Origin: Flexilinea sp.
GTDB lineage: Bacteria > Chloroflexota > Anaerolineae > Anaerolineales > Anaerolineaceae
Assembly: GCA_026645735.1 (NCBI GenBank)
Contig: JAPKMT010000002.1
Coordinates: 1-64,000, forward strand
Length of the DNA stretch: 64,000 nt
Direction: 5' to 3'
Each line of letters opens with the position of its first letter. Position 1 is the first letter of the stretch. The notes beneath the pieces are model-generated. The model did not search any database. It worked only from the letters and a program-made list of their open reading frames with translations, and had not been told where the DNA came from. Position numbers and translations under genes: made by a program. Shown piece by piece: positions 34,509 to 43,668 of this stretch.

Positions 34509-35613
34509 TACGCAGTGCATTTGTCAGAAATTGTGTTGCTTTAACACGTTCGATTTCCAGAATCTGATCAATACCATCATATTTTTCATAAAGCTGGTTC
34601 CAATCCCGTTGGGAATAATCATTGATTGAAGTGACCTGAATGTCATTGAGATGAAGAAGTCGTAAAAGACTATCGATGCGGCAATTTCTCTCTTCGCGTT
34701 TATATGAAATTAATCTCTTTTTGAATAACAAACTAAAAACCACTCCATGAAATGAGTTCGTTAATACAAGTTTAGCGTTGTCAATCAACGATAAAAATAG
34801 CAAAGGATCAAACAACGAAATCTGAATGTCAGTACCTCCGGGCTTTCGAAGACCCGTTGAAACGGTAACGCATTTAAGCCCTGTCTTCTTTTTTATCCTC
34901 TTGATAATTCCTTCTGTGATCGGATTCGGTGTCAACGGATAAAATAAAAAATAGTCTCCAATTTGTTGGTTCTGAACAGGAGTTGAGAGAGTTCTCCAAT
35001 AATTGCTGTCAAATAAAAGGGTAGGATCGATGTTTTGTTCGACATTCATAATTTTCAGCTCATTGCATAAGAGTGAAACTGCCGTATCCTCACGAACACT
35101 AATATAATTTAGATTTGTAATCATTTTTTTTAAGAAATTTTTTCCTGTTTCATCTAAATGATCCTGTCCAAGACTGGCTGCAAAAGATATTTTTACAGAT
35201 TCCAGGTGTGTTATAAAATTAAAAAAATAAGCTCCATCATAATGGATATGACCGGGATTCCATATTTGATCGCTCCCACACACATAACCGTCAAAGATTG
35301 GAGGATCCTTGATTAAGTCATCTGCTGTGTCGTATCTTTTTGTTTTCCTGGGGTAATAATTACTTTCAAAAGCCATAAATTTGTCATGTTTCGCATTAAG
35401 AATATTCCCTAAAAAAAATAGCTTCAACCTGTTATGAAGTATTTTTCGTTCGATTGCTTTTTTTTCATCCATTAAATCAATAAAATACCATGGACGATAA
35501 TCAATAATCGTAGGATCATGTCCTATTTCAATCATTTTTTTATATAAGGCATGAGTCTGTAAGGAAGCGCCAACATTATTCGAACAATGGATGGTGATAA
35601 TCCCAATTTTCAA
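34495..35613 (-). CDS. Polysaccharide pyruvyltransferase family protein
   Basis: A 372-residue cytoplasmic protein of the CsaB/WcaK family. MKIGIITIHCSNNVGASLQTHAL at the N-terminus is characteristic, together with YVCGSDQIWNPGH near 110 and TNSFHGVVFSLLF near 290. The start codon is TTG at 35613, overlapping the TGA of the flippase gene, with GGAG five bases upstream. Members transfer pyruvate from phosphoenolpyruvate onto sugar hydroxyls to make ketals, though some homologues have other transferase roles. It forms a coupled pair with the FrhB-like gene. Substrate is presumably a repeat unit of the local polysaccharide. Confidence 0.85.
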   Translation of the reverse strand: MKIGIITIHCSNNVGASLQTHALYKKMIEIGHDPTIIDYRPWYFIDLMDEKKAIERKILHNRLKLFFLGNILNAKHDKFMAFESNYYPRKTKRYDTADDLIKDPPIFDGYVCGSDQIWNPGHIHYDGAYFFNFITHLESVKISFAASLGQDHLDETGKNFLKKMITNLNYISVREDTAVSLLCNELKIMNVEQNIDPTLLFDSNYWRTLSTPVQNQQIGDYFLFYPLTPNPITEGIIKRIKKKTGLKCVTVSTGLRKPGGTDIQISLFDPLLFLSLIDNAKLVLTNSFHGVVFSLLFKKRLISYKREERNCRIDSLLRLLHLNDIQVTSINDYSQRDWNQLYEKYDGIDQILEIERVKATQFLTNALRNGKY

Positions 35614-36866
35614 TACAGCTCCATTCCTGACGGAACAGTATTGAGAAGACTACGATATTTGATGATCAGTCCAATACGGAATAATAAAATAATTGATTCA
35701 GTAATCGATGCTAAAACAGCAACAGAAATGATTGAAATATGTCCTCGGAAGTACAAAATGAACAGTCCCACAATATGGAATCCTGCGCCAATCAAATTAG
35801 CATAATTGGAGAGCTTTCCTAATCCCATCGGAACAAGAACTGGAAATGCAATAATATAATTTGGCAAAGCAACCACAATCAAAGGCATCAAAGCGCGCAG
35901 AACATTGCTTGATTGTGCATATCGCGACCCAAAAATGCAAACGACAATTTGTTCCGCATAAACAGTGCCGATTATGGCTCCAAATAATAAAAATGGAAAA
36001 AAGGTTTTTAATAATTTCCAGGCTGTCTTAAAATCTCTGGTATGTACCATATACGGGAACAGACTATCTGCGATCGGTGAACTAATAGCCATTCCTGTAT
36101 TTACTATTTTTTCAACAGACGTGTACAGTGCTAAAGTGGCTGTCGGTGAAATGAGTCCCAACACAATCGTATTGCAGCCCCGATAAAAAAAACTTGCAAG
36201 ACGCGAAAAAAAATAACCAGAAGATTTCTTAATCCTCTTTAAAACCTCAAAAAATGGAACACGGGTCAGACTTATTTGATATTTTTTCCCAATAATTCCA
36301 TAAGCAATGAAAAGGGAAATAAAAGCCCCTGCAACACGAAGCCATGGCACGAATAGATAATCGGAATCTGATCGGATAATTTTAAACATGAGGATCGTTG
36401 TAAAAGCTTTACTAAGAAATGTAACCATCGCAATGGTTTGCATATCTTCCATGCCTCGTAAGAAAAAAACCGGAAGAAGAGATTCAAGCGCAGTTGCAAA
36501 GAAAAAAATATAAAAAATGTTAGACGATTCGGAAAATTTCGGAATGATTTGTAACAAAATGAGCAGGAATAAAAAAGAAAGAAGTATTAATACAAGTCTG
36601 ACCAAGAAAACGCTGGTCACAATCTCGTTCAAACATTTGTGGTTATCGCGATTCAATGAAACTTCTTCCGTTGCAGAAAGCATAAATCCAAAATTTATAA
36701 ACAATTGAAAATAGTTCATAATTCCAACAGCAAATGATAATAAGCCAAAATGGGATATGCTCAGGACTCGTGTCTGATAGGGAACAGTTATTAAACTGAA
36801 GAAATATCCGGAAAAATTCATTAGATAAAGCATGATTGTATTTTTAAATAATTTTTTCTTAATCAT
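35610..36866 (-). CDS. Wzx-type polysaccharide flippase (MATE/MOP superfamily)
   Basis: An about 418-residue integral membrane protein with roughly twelve hydrophobic segments. The opening KNTIMLYLMNFSGYFFSLITVPYQTRVLS is typical of Wzx/RfbX flippases, as are FFFLRGMEDM-like segments near 150 and the C-terminal helix pair. It moves undecaprenyl-linked repeat units across the membrane. Two ATGs are close together; the second (36866) has AAAGAA at a better distance. Its stop overlaps the TTG start of the pyruvyltransferase gene by four bases. The gene and its neighbours down to 31.6 kb are visibly AT-richer than the genes at 37-45 kb, compatible with separate acquisition. Confidence 0.87.
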   Translation of the reverse strand: MIKKKLFKNTIMLYLMNFSGYFFSLITVPYQTRVLSISHFGLLSFAVGIMNYFQLFINFGFMLSATEEVSLNRDNHKCLNEIVTSVFLVRLVLILLSFLFLLILLQIIPKFSESSNIFYIFFFATALESLLPVFFLRGMEDMQTIAMVTFLSKAFTTILMFKIIRSDSDYLFVPWLRVAGAFISLFIAYGIIGKKYQISLTRVPFFEVLKRIKKSSGYFFSRLASFFYRGCNTIVLGLISPTATLALYTSVEKIVNTGMAISSPIADSLFPYMVHTRDFKTAWKLLKTFFPFLLFGAIIGTVYAEQIVVCIFGSRYAQSSNVLRALMPLIVVALPNYIIAFPVLVPMGLGKLSNYANLIGAGFHIVGLFILYFRGHISIISVAVLASITESIILLFRIGLIIKYRSLLNTVPSGMELY

Positions 36867-37034
36867 TGATAACATTTCTTTAAAGTTGATTCAAAGGCTA
36901 TCTTTATTTTTTTTCTTTTTATGGGAAACATGATTATCAAATGTCTTTTCAGTTCAGTTTATCGAAAAAAAACTTAACAATATTTTCCTCAAGCCAGGCC
37001 GATTGACGAGGGGAAGAAACGGAATACTTGCAGT

Positions 37035-37745
37035 CTACTCTTCCGGAAGAAATTGATCGCGCATCGCTTCAAAATCCATATTCGCCCTTTCATAGTCATT
37101 CGGATGACCTAAATCTTCCCAATAGCCTTGGAAAGGGAAACTGCTGACCTTTTCTCCGGCATCAAACAGTTTGAGCACCAGATCAGGAAAATCGAGATAT
37201 TGATTTCTGGGGATATAATCGAGCACACGTGGTTCAAAAACATATATACCCATACTTACCAGGTATTCATAACTCGGTTTTTCAAGGTATCCGGTGATCC
37301 GATGATCCTCATTTGACTGGACGACACCCATATCAATATGAACGCTGCGATAGTGGGAAGCAACAGTCGCAATGGCATCCTGCGCATGATGAAAAGCAAT
37401 CAGGTCCTTCAGGTTGAGCGTGGTCAATACATCACCATTGCAAACCAGGAATGTCTCCTCCAAACCGCCCACACTGGCAATTCCTCCTGAAGTTCCCAAG
37501 GGTGTCTTTTCATAGCAATAGGTAATTTGCATTCCCAGATGCTCACCGTTTTGAAAGAACAGGCGAACAAGATCTGCCAGGTAACTGACGGTCAGTACCA
37601 CATCGGTAATCCCCGCAGCTTTCATCTGTCGCAGCAGTATTTCCAAAATCGGTTTTTCTCCAACTGGCATCAAAGGTTTTGGAATAATCCGCGTATATGG
37701 ATCCAACCGGCGCCCTTTTCCGCCGGCTAAAATGACTGCTTTCAT
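37035..37745 (-). CDS. Sugar nucleotidyltransferase (NTP-transferase family)
   Basis: A 236-residue enzyme with MKAVILAGGKGRRLDPYTRIIPKPLMPVGEKPI at the N-terminus, the nucleotide-binding signature shared by glucose-1-phosphate thymidylyl/uridylyl- and mannose-1-phosphate guanylyltransferases. LGTSGGIASV near 87, FLVCNGDVLT near 100 (metal-binding Asp) and GYWEDLGHPNDYERAN near 210 follow. It activates a sugar-1-phosphate as an NDP-sugar. GAGGG precedes the ATG. It is directly downstream of the LegB-like dehydratase gene, so the pair probably makes and modifies one NDP-sugar; which base is used is unclear. The short length (no C-terminal beta-helix) matches HddC/RmlA-short forms. Confidence 0.87.
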   Translation of the reverse strand: MKAVILAGGKGRRLDPYTRIIPKPLMPVGEKPILEILLRQMKAAGITDVVLTVSYLADLVRLFFQNGEHLGMQITYCYEKTPLGTSGGIASVGGLEETFLVCNGDVLTTLNLKDLIAFHHAQDAIATVASHYRSVHIDMGVVQSNEDHRITGYLEKPSYEYLVSMGIYVFEPRVLDYIPRNQYLDFPDLVLKLFDAGEKVSSFPFQGYWEDLGHPNDYERANMDFEAMRDQFLPEE

Positions 37746-37754
37746 TTTTTCCCT

Positions 37755-38747
37755 CTATAATTCATAGGTACCGATGCGATACAAATTCAGATGTGTTTTG
37801 ATCCATTCGATCGTCAGATCCAATCCCTGGTCCAGCGAAACCTGCGGCTGCCATCCAAGTATTTCTCTGGCGGATGAATTGTCGGAGATCAGACGGAAAA
37901 CTTCAGATTGCTTTGGCCGCAGCCGCTGTGAATCCACGCACAACTGGACCGGACGACCCATCTTTTGAATGATCCTTCCGGCAAGATTACCGATTTGAAT
38001 TTCAACACCCGTACCGAGATTGAACACCGATCCTAGACCTTCTTCCGATTGAGCGGCTTTGATAAAACCCTCAACTGTATCCTGCACGAAGGTGAAGTCC
38101 CGCGTCGTTTCCAAATTGCCCAACTGAATCTGATTACACGTCAGGGCTTGCGTGATTATCGTCGGAATCACCGCTCTGGCAGACTGGCGCGGTCCAAAAG
38201 TGTTGAAAGGGCGGATCGTTATTACCGGCAGCCCATAAGCACAGAAGAAACTTTCCGACAGCTTATCGGCACCAATTTTACTGGCAGCATAGGGAGACTG
38301 CCCCTGAAGAGGGTGGCTCTCATCAACAGGCACCTGTTGTGCGGTTCCATAGACCTCGCTGGTAGAAGTGTGGATCATGCGTTCCACCCCCAAATCACGG
38401 CAGGCCAGAAGGACATTCAACGTTCCCATTACGTTCGTGGAAACAACTTCCATAGGATGCACATAAGAATAAGGGATCGAAATCAAAGCGCCCAGATGAA
38501 AAACAATCTGGCAACCCTGAACAGCGCTGCGAATGGCGTCCTGGTCTCGCAAATCGCCACGGATGATCTCCACTTCATTCATAATTTCCGGAGATACAAG
38601 TTTCAGTAAACCGGAATCGGCGTGAGCGTTATAACGCACAAAAGCTCTCACATTGGCGCCTTGCCGGACCAGTGCTTCGACCAGATGGCTGCCGATAAAG
38701 CCCCCGGCACCAGTAACCAGTACTTTCTTTCCAGACAACGTCAGCAA
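37755..38747 (-). CDS. NAD-dependent NDP-sugar 4,6-dehydratase/epimerase (LegB-like)
   Basis: An extended SDR of about 330 residues. The coding frame has no local ATG; the TTG at 38747 (LLTLSGKKVLVTG) four bases after the Wzc stop is likeliest, with GTG at 38768 an alternative. Motifs: TGAGGFIGSHLVEAL near 12, HLGALISIPYSY near 85, TSTSEVYGTA near 130, YAASKIGADKLSES near 155 (Tyr-x-x-x-Lys), RPFNTFGPRQSARAVIPTIITQA near 185 and TRDFTFVQDT near 225. The latter blocks closely resemble LegB-type NDP-GlcNAc 4,6-dehydratases of legionaminic-acid-like pathways. The product would be a deoxy-keto NDP-sugar for the polysaccharide; UDP-glucose 4-epimerase activity is the alternative. No legionaminic synthase is in the window. 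Confidence 0.8.
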   Translation of the reverse strand: MLTLSGKKVLVTGAGGFIGSHLVEALVRQGANVRAFVRYNAHADSGLLKLVSPEIMNEVEIIRGDLRDQDAIRSAVQGCQIVFHLGALISIPYSYVHPMEVVSTNVMGTLNVLLACRDLGVERMIHTSTSEVYGTAQQVPVDESHPLQGQSPYAASKIGADKLSESFFCAYGLPVITIRPFNTFGPRQSARAVIPTIITQALTCNQIQLGNLETTRDFTFVQDTVEGFIKAAQSEEGLGSVFNLGTGVEIQIGNLAGRIIQKMGRPVQLCVDSQRLRPKQSEVFRLISDNSSAREILGWQPQVSLDQGLDLTIEWIKTHLNLYRIGTYEL

Positions 38748-38751
38748 TATT

Positions 38752-40374
38752 TCAAATTCTCTCTTCACCTTTATCCATAGTGTAATATTCCTGATATGCC
38801 GAATATTTACGATAATCACGGTAGTAATACGCATAGGATTTGTCTCGCAGATCCACATCATTGATGACCACGCCCAAAACATTTGCATTGACTTGTTTTA
38901 ATTGCGCAATCGCCAGCCGCAGGGTATGAATCCGGGTTTTTCCGGGGCGAACCACCAATAGAACACCATCCAAAATCGGCGCCAACACTGCAGCATCCGT
39001 TACCGCCAAAACAGGTGGTGTATCGATCAGAATCACATCCGAAGCTTGTCGGATACCTTTCAGAATCGACTGCATCTTCTGGGAGCTGAGCAATTCTGCC
39101 GGATTGGGGGGCAGCGGTCCGGTGGTAATGACCGACAAATTTTCCATTTTCAAGATTTGGTGATAACTATAAGGCACCTCTCCTGACTGGAAAAACAGAT
39201 TGCTCATCCCGGAATTGTTGGATATTCCAAAATAGGTATGGAGCTTTGGATGGCGCAAATCACAATCGATTGTGAAAACCCGCATGCCATTTTGCGCCAT
39301 TACTACGCTTAAATTGGCAGTTACTGTGGTTTTTCCTTCACCAGGATCCGGGCTGGTTATCATTATTGTATGAAGCGGTTTGTCCCCACTGGCGTAGTTG
39401 ATGTTCGTACGAAGCATCCGGTACGCCTCAGAAGTCGGTGAACGCGGCTCGCTCATCGTGATCGGATTGTCCATTTTCGTTGTTTTGTGATTGATAATGC
39501 CCAAAACCGGCAAATGAAATTTTTTATTGATTTCATCAGGTGTTTTAATGGTGTCATCCAGCACTTCACGGACAAAGATGATACCGGTTATCAATAAAAA
39601 CCCTATCACGGCTGCCAACGAGGAGTTTTGATAAATGCGCGGTCTGACCGGAGTATCCTTTGGCTTTGCTACTTCTACCTGAACTAACGAGGATACAGAT
39701 TGTGCCTCAGAAAGACGTACTTTTTCGTAGGATAACAGGAGATTTGAGTAAATCTCCCGATATTGTGTTACCTTGTTTTCCATCCGATCTTTTTGATCTG
39801 AATTGGAAGTGATATTTGCATGTTCCATATAAATCGTGATTTCCTTTTCGAGTTCAGCCATCTGGTCTTCCAGTGTTTTCTTTGATGTAGAAAAACGTTG
39901 TGACTGGATTCCTTCGATCTGCTTTGCAGATACGGAAGCAATTGAATTCGCAATATTTGCGGAAAGTTCCGGATCAGTCGATTCGACGGTAATTTGAATG
40001 AGCTGGGTATCGCGGACCACTGTCATCGTGATCATTTTTTTCAGCTCTTCTGTAGAAAAGACCAACTGCAACTGGTTAATTACTTCCGTTAATACCGGGT
40101 CCTTTGCCATCATTTGCGAATAGGTGCTGGTAAGTTGCTTTGACATCATCACAGATGAATAATCGGTAGCCTGCGTGGCAGGGGCTGCATTGACTAAAAC
40201 GGTTGCAATGGATTGGTAATAAGGTGTCGCCCGCTTACTGAAATAAAAAACGGCTGATGCCGAGATGAAAGCAAATAATAGAATTAACCATAACCAGTGG
40301 AACCACAAATTCGCATATTGCCGTAAATCGACCATTTCTACTATCTGTACATCGGATGAACCGTTGTTTTCCAT
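38752..40374 (-). CDS. Wzc-like polysaccharide co-polymerase with bacterial tyrosine kinase domain
   Basis: A 540-residue inner-membrane protein from MENNGSSDVQ (40374, GGAT upstream). The N-terminal Wzz module has a first membrane helix near 25-45, an external helical region with a predicted coiled coil (160-240) and a second helix near 265. The cytoplasmic BY-kinase follows: TSPDPGEGKTTVTANL (Walker A, near 350), TIDCDLRHPKLH (Walker A') and VILIDTPPVLAV (Walker B, near 460). The C-terminus is a tyrosine cluster with about ten tyrosines in 20 residues, the usual autophosphorylation tail. Both modules are fused, as in Gram-negatives, not split as CapA/CapB. It controls chain length and export of the polysaccharide. 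Confidence 0.92.
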   Translation of the reverse strand: MENNGSSDVQIVEMVDLRQYANLWFHWLWLILLFAFISASAVFYFSKRATPYYQSIATVLVNAAPATQATDYSSVMMSKQLTSTYSQMMAKDPVLTEVINQLQLVFSTEELKKMITMTVVRDTQLIQITVESTDPELSANIANSIASVSAKQIEGIQSQRFSTSKKTLEDQMAELEKEITIYMEHANITSNSDQKDRMENKVTQYREIYSNLLLSYEKVRLSEAQSVSSLVQVEVAKPKDTPVRPRIYQNSSLAAVIGFLLITGIIFVREVLDDTIKTPDEINKKFHLPVLGIINHKTTKMDNPITMSEPRSPTSEAYRMLRTNINYASGDKPLHTIMITSPDPGEGKTTVTANLSVVMAQNGMRVFTIDCDLRHPKLHTYFGISNNSGMSNLFFQSGEVPYSYHQILKMENLSVITTGPLPPNPAELLSSQKMQSILKGIRQASDVILIDTPPVLAVTDAAVLAPILDGVLLVVRPGKTRIHTLRLAIAQLKQVNANVLGVVINDVDLRDKSYAYYYRDYRKYSAYQEYYTMDKGEERI

Positions 40375-40485
40375 GAAGCATCCTTTTTTTTCTGGCATTT
40401 GTTTTCCACACCAAAACAAACTGCAAACAATAAAACTATCCAGTCTTTTGAACAGCATTCCAAAGAAATTGCTTGTTCCTGGTTC

Positions 40486-40585
40486 GTCTGATTCTCAGAC
40501 TCCGTCCTTATGACATCCATGCGATATCATTGACCATTCAATAAATTATGGAAAATTTGATTCCGTTTTTTGATGAAATCAAATT
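40486..40585 (-). promoter_or_regulatory. Hairpins between the antiterminator gene and the polysaccharide operon
   Basis: Two inverted repeats lie in the 204-bp gap: AATTTGATT/AATCAAATT (40554-40585, 9-bp stem, followed by TTTTCC on the minus strand, a weak terminator) and GTCTGA-GAA-TCAGAC (40486-40500 as read on the minus strand, 6-bp stem with a three-base loop). NusG-type antiterminators such as LoaP act on nascent RNA, so this leader is a reasonable target, but no element consensus is matched. Confidence 0.4.
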
Positions 40586-41091
40586 GTCTTTTGTAAACTG
40601 ATCGAATTTTCAGATAACTCGATTGGCAGCAATCTTTTTTGCAGCATGGTTAAAAAAATTCTGACACGGTCCGTTCCCGATATGCGTGAATCAAATATCG
40701 CCTCATATCCGGCAAAGGGTCCGGTCTCGATTTTGATCAAATCACCTTTTTTCAATTTATCAGGAACCAATGCATTGCATCCATTAATTCGTTCCATCTT
40801 AATCCGCATGATTTGGATAAAATAATCCGGTACACTGGCAATTTCTCCACCGATAGAAACCAGTCCAATGGCACCGGGTATACGATTGAAAAAAGCTTCG
40901 CAATTTTTCTCCGCAACATCCCGAATAAACAAGTATCCGGGGAAATAGGGCAGCGTCTTACGACATCGTGGATTGACCGGATGAACAATTACCTGCGGAA
41001 AATAGGATTCAATGTGGCAGAATTCCAGTTGTTTTCTCAGAAATATTTCTTTATTGGGTTTACTTTGCATTACGTACCAAAGTTTATTCAT
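40579..41091 (-). CDS. NusG/RfaH/LoaP-like transcription antitermination protein
   Basis: A 170-residue NusG paralogue. The NGN domain starts LWYVMQSKPNKEIFLRKQL and includes FPGYLFIRD near 58 and GAIGLVSIGGE near 88; a short KOW-type segment LKKGDLIKIETGPFAGYEAIFD lies near 115-137. Placement as the first gene of a polysaccharide operon, rather than beside secE/rplK, identifies it as a specialised antiterminator (UpxY, RfaH and LoaP types) that lets RNA polymerase read through terminators in the long operon behind it. Which subtype cannot be fixed by eye; LoaP-like is preferred because the host seems to be neither Bacteroidota nor an enterobacterium. Confidence 0.88.
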   Translation of the reverse strand: MNKLWYVMQSKPNKEIFLRKQLEFCHIESYFPQVIVHPVNPRCRKTLPYFPGYLFIRDVAEKNCEAFFNRIPGAIGLVSIGGEIASVPDYFIQIMRIKMERINGCNALVPDKLKKGDLIKIETGPFAGYEAIFDSRISGTDRVRIFLTMLQKRLLPIELSENSISLQKTI

Positions 41092-41487
41092 CGATCTTTT
41101 GTCTACTCTGTTGTCACATCATTATGAAAGCGCAGAAGACGCTATTTTTTCATTAATATGATTCAACGATCTTTTCAATCACATTATTAACATTGTATTG
41201 CATGAATATTTTATTGTAATATTAATGTTTTTTTATTTATTATATATTGCTTATTATATTATAGATCAATTCAATATTATTACAATATTAATCCACTATT
41301 TATTAATAATCATTGTAGGCTTAGTAGACAAACAAATTTCTGATTTATTGAATCGATTACTTGAATTTTGAAATCGTCAATCATTGAATCGATCGTCATG
41401 TATGCTTCCAGAGGTTCGAAATAAGAAAACCTTTATTTTTCTTGTTTCAGTATTAGAAAAATTAATTTATATTTCGTTATATTTCGA
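41092..41487. other. Very AT-rich divergent promoter region with direct repeats
   Basis: Nearly 400 bp between the divergent antiterminator and membrane-protein genes, with runs of A/T. An 11-bp direct repeat ATTGAATCGAT occurs at 41347 and 41383 (36 bp apart), which could be operator half-sites. TATATTTCGAATGGCTG at its right edge shares the ATTCGAAATAT core of the palindromic elements. No consensus promoter pair was convincing. Confidence 0.4.
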
Positions 41488-43668
41488 ATGGCTGCGTCAA
41501 ATCACGCATTAAACCTCACGAATCTCATAAATGGTAAAATCAAGAGCATGACTGAGACATTACAACCTGCTGCAAAATCAGGAAAAAAATTCTTTATTTC
41601 ATATCAGGAAAGATGGATTCCAATTATCCTGCTCCTATTCACGATTTTCACCTATGTTCCACTCATCCATACACTCGGATTCTATTGGGATGACTGGCCG
41701 ATGCTGTGGTTTGATGTGACGCAAGGGCCGCAAGGCTTTGCGGATGCCTTCACTTCAGACAGGCCGTTTTTAGGGTATCTGTATCAACTAACCGGGGCTG
41801 TCATCGGCACAGAACCGCTGTACTGGCAGATGCTGACGGTCGTCTTTCGCTGGCTTGTCTCCTGCGCATTCTGGTGGATGCTGAAACTGCTCTGGCCGGA
41901 GCATAAGGAGACTTCTTTTTGGGCAGCCGTTTTGCTGACGGTCTATTCCGGTTTCAAACAGATGCCGATCGCCTATGTCTGGGGAAACGCGCTGATTATG
42001 CTGTTTGCCTATGTGCTATCCTACGGCATGATGCTCAAAGCGATTGCTTTCGCTGAAAAGGCGTATTGGAAACGGTATCTGGCCTGGACGGTTCCAGGCG
42101 TAGTCTGCTACACCTTCTGCACCATTTCCACAGAATACTATACAGGACTGGATCTTATCCGGATCGTGATGATCTGGATTTTCCTGGACCAGATCGATTC
42201 ATCCCGCAAGTTATCCATCCCAAAAAGAATTATTAAATCGCTGCTGCACTGGGTTCCGTATCTGCTGCCCTTGGCTGTTTTCATGTTCTGGCGTGTTTTC
42301 ATTTTCCAGTTTCCATCGTATCAGCCTGTTTTAATAAGTCAACTGCAAACCGAACCGTTCAGAGCAATTCTTGGCGTTCTGATCCGTGCAATCGAGGATG
42401 CCTATACAGCAACCTGGGGTGCCTGGACTGAGTTTTTCTCCTTTCCAAAAATAAACGATTTTGCCACCATTTCAGGAAAACTTTTCTGGATCTTTACTGC
42501 AGCAGGTTTTCTGCTGTCGCTACTGGCTCTGCATGGGCTTAAATCTTCCAGTTTGCAGCATCCTGATTCTGGACCGGAAAGCAAAAAAAGACAGTCCAGA
42601 TGGATCGTCAGCCTGTTTGTTTTAGGAATCGCGGCTGTGATTTTTCCCGGTCTTCCCTATTGGGTGACTTCGCTATCGCCTTCTCTGGAGTTTCCAAAAG
42701 AACGCTGGCTTTCCGCTTATATGTTTGGCAGTTGTATGCTGATAGCCGGATTTATCACTCATATCATTCGGACGAGAAAACAACAGATTGTCTTCATCAG
42801 CCTGTTCATCGCCATGGCAATCGGAGGGAACGTCCTGAATGCCAACAGTTTCCGCAGAGACTGGCAAAACCAGCGGGAATTCATCAATCAGTTGTACACA
42901 AGAATTCCCGGTTTTAGAGCGCCGATGTATCTGCTGACCGATTTCAATTCACTATCGTATGAAACGGACAATTCGCTGACTGGCATGGTCAATCTTGCAT
43001 TGGCATCAGAGTCAACGTCCTTAAATTTGCCGCTCAGCGTCGGATTTTATGATGTCCGTTTTAAGTCCTCCAATGAAAAACTGGAAGCCGGGGAACCCAT
43101 TTATCAGGGGTTCCGAAGCGCCAATTTCAGCGGCAGCGCCTCGGATGTTGTAGCCTATTTTTACTCTCCCCCTGGCTGCTTGCGCATTTTGGATCCCCAA
43201 CAGCATGAAGATCTGCCCATTTTCCCCGACAGTTTTTATGAATTCATCAAGTTCTCCAACCCGTCAAAAATCCTGTCCAGCGGCAATACGCTTCGGTTTG
43301 TGCAGGAAAAGATTTTCAAACAGCCGATTGAAGAAAATTGGTGTTATTATTTTGAATTAGCAGATTTAGCCCGTCAGAATGAAAAATGGGAAGAAATTAC
43401 AGCGCTTGGTGATCAGGCAATTCCATATTTTTCTGCAGGAGATGCATCGGAGTATATTCCCTTCATCGAAGCCTATGCGCGCCTCGATCAGTGGGAGAAA
43501 GTCATTCCGCTCATCGATCTGATCCATCAGAAAGATCAGAAACTGGATGGACCGTTGTGTCCGATTTTGCAGCGCTTGTTCTCAGAATACCTGCCGATCG
43601 ATCCATCCAATCGCAATAATGTCGCAACAGCTATCAACAAAATTGGGTGCAATGCATATACACAATGA
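41488..43668 (+). CDS. Large polytopic membrane protein, GT-C glycosyltransferase-like
   Basis: A 726-residue protein with about ten to twelve hydrophobic segments between residues 45 and 450, then a soluble helical C-terminal domain (about 600-726, TPR-like). The motif FYWDDWPMLWF near 70, an acidic patch at the first external loop after helix 1, is what GT-C enzymes use to bind a lipid-linked sugar donor. No ribosome site supports either the first ATG (41488) or the internal ATG at 41548; I keep the longer form. It overlaps the GT2 gene by four bases. Together they resemble a lipid-linked glycosylation module in which GT2 loads the lipid and this protein transfers the sugar outside the membrane. 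Acceptor unknown. Confidence 0.6.
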   Translation: MAASNHALNLTNLINGKIKSMTETLQPAAKSGKKFFISYQERWIPIILLLFTIFTYVPLIHTLGFYWDDWPMLWFDVTQGPQGFADAFTSDRPFLGYLYQLTGAVIGTEPLYWQMLTVVFRWLVSCAFWWMLKLLWPEHKETSFWAAVLLTVYSGFKQMPIAYVWGNALIMLFAYVLSYGMMLKAIAFAEKAYWKRYLAWTVPGVVCYTFCTISTEYYTGLDLIRIVMIWIFLDQIDSSRKLSIPKRIIKSLLHWVPYLLPLAVFMFWRVFIFQFPSYQPVLISQLQTEPFRAILGVLIRAIEDAYTATWGAWTEFFSFPKINDFATISGKLFWIFTAAGFLLSLLALHGLKSSSLQHPDSGPESKKRQSRWIVSLFVLGIAAVIFPGLPYWVTSLSPSLEFPKERWLSAYMFGSCMLIAGFITHIIRTRKQQIVFISLFIAMAIGGNVLNANSFRRDWQNQREFINQLYTRIPGFRAPMYLLTDFNSLSYETDNSLTGMVNLALASESTSLNLPLSVGFYDVRFKSSNEKLEAGEPIYQGFRSANFSGSASDVVAYFYSPPGCLRILDPQQHEDLPIFPDSFYEFIKFSNPSKILSSGNTLRFVQEKIFKQPIEENWCYYFELADLARQNEKWEEITALGDQAIPYFSAGDASEYIPFIEAYARLDQWEKVIPLIDLIHQKDQKLDGPLCPILQRLFSEYLPIDPSNRNNVATAINKIGCNAYTQ

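Noticed and set aside
40579-41091. Housekeeping NusG
   Set aside because: The gene is not next to secE or rplK but heads a polysaccharide operon and has a divergent, short KOW region.
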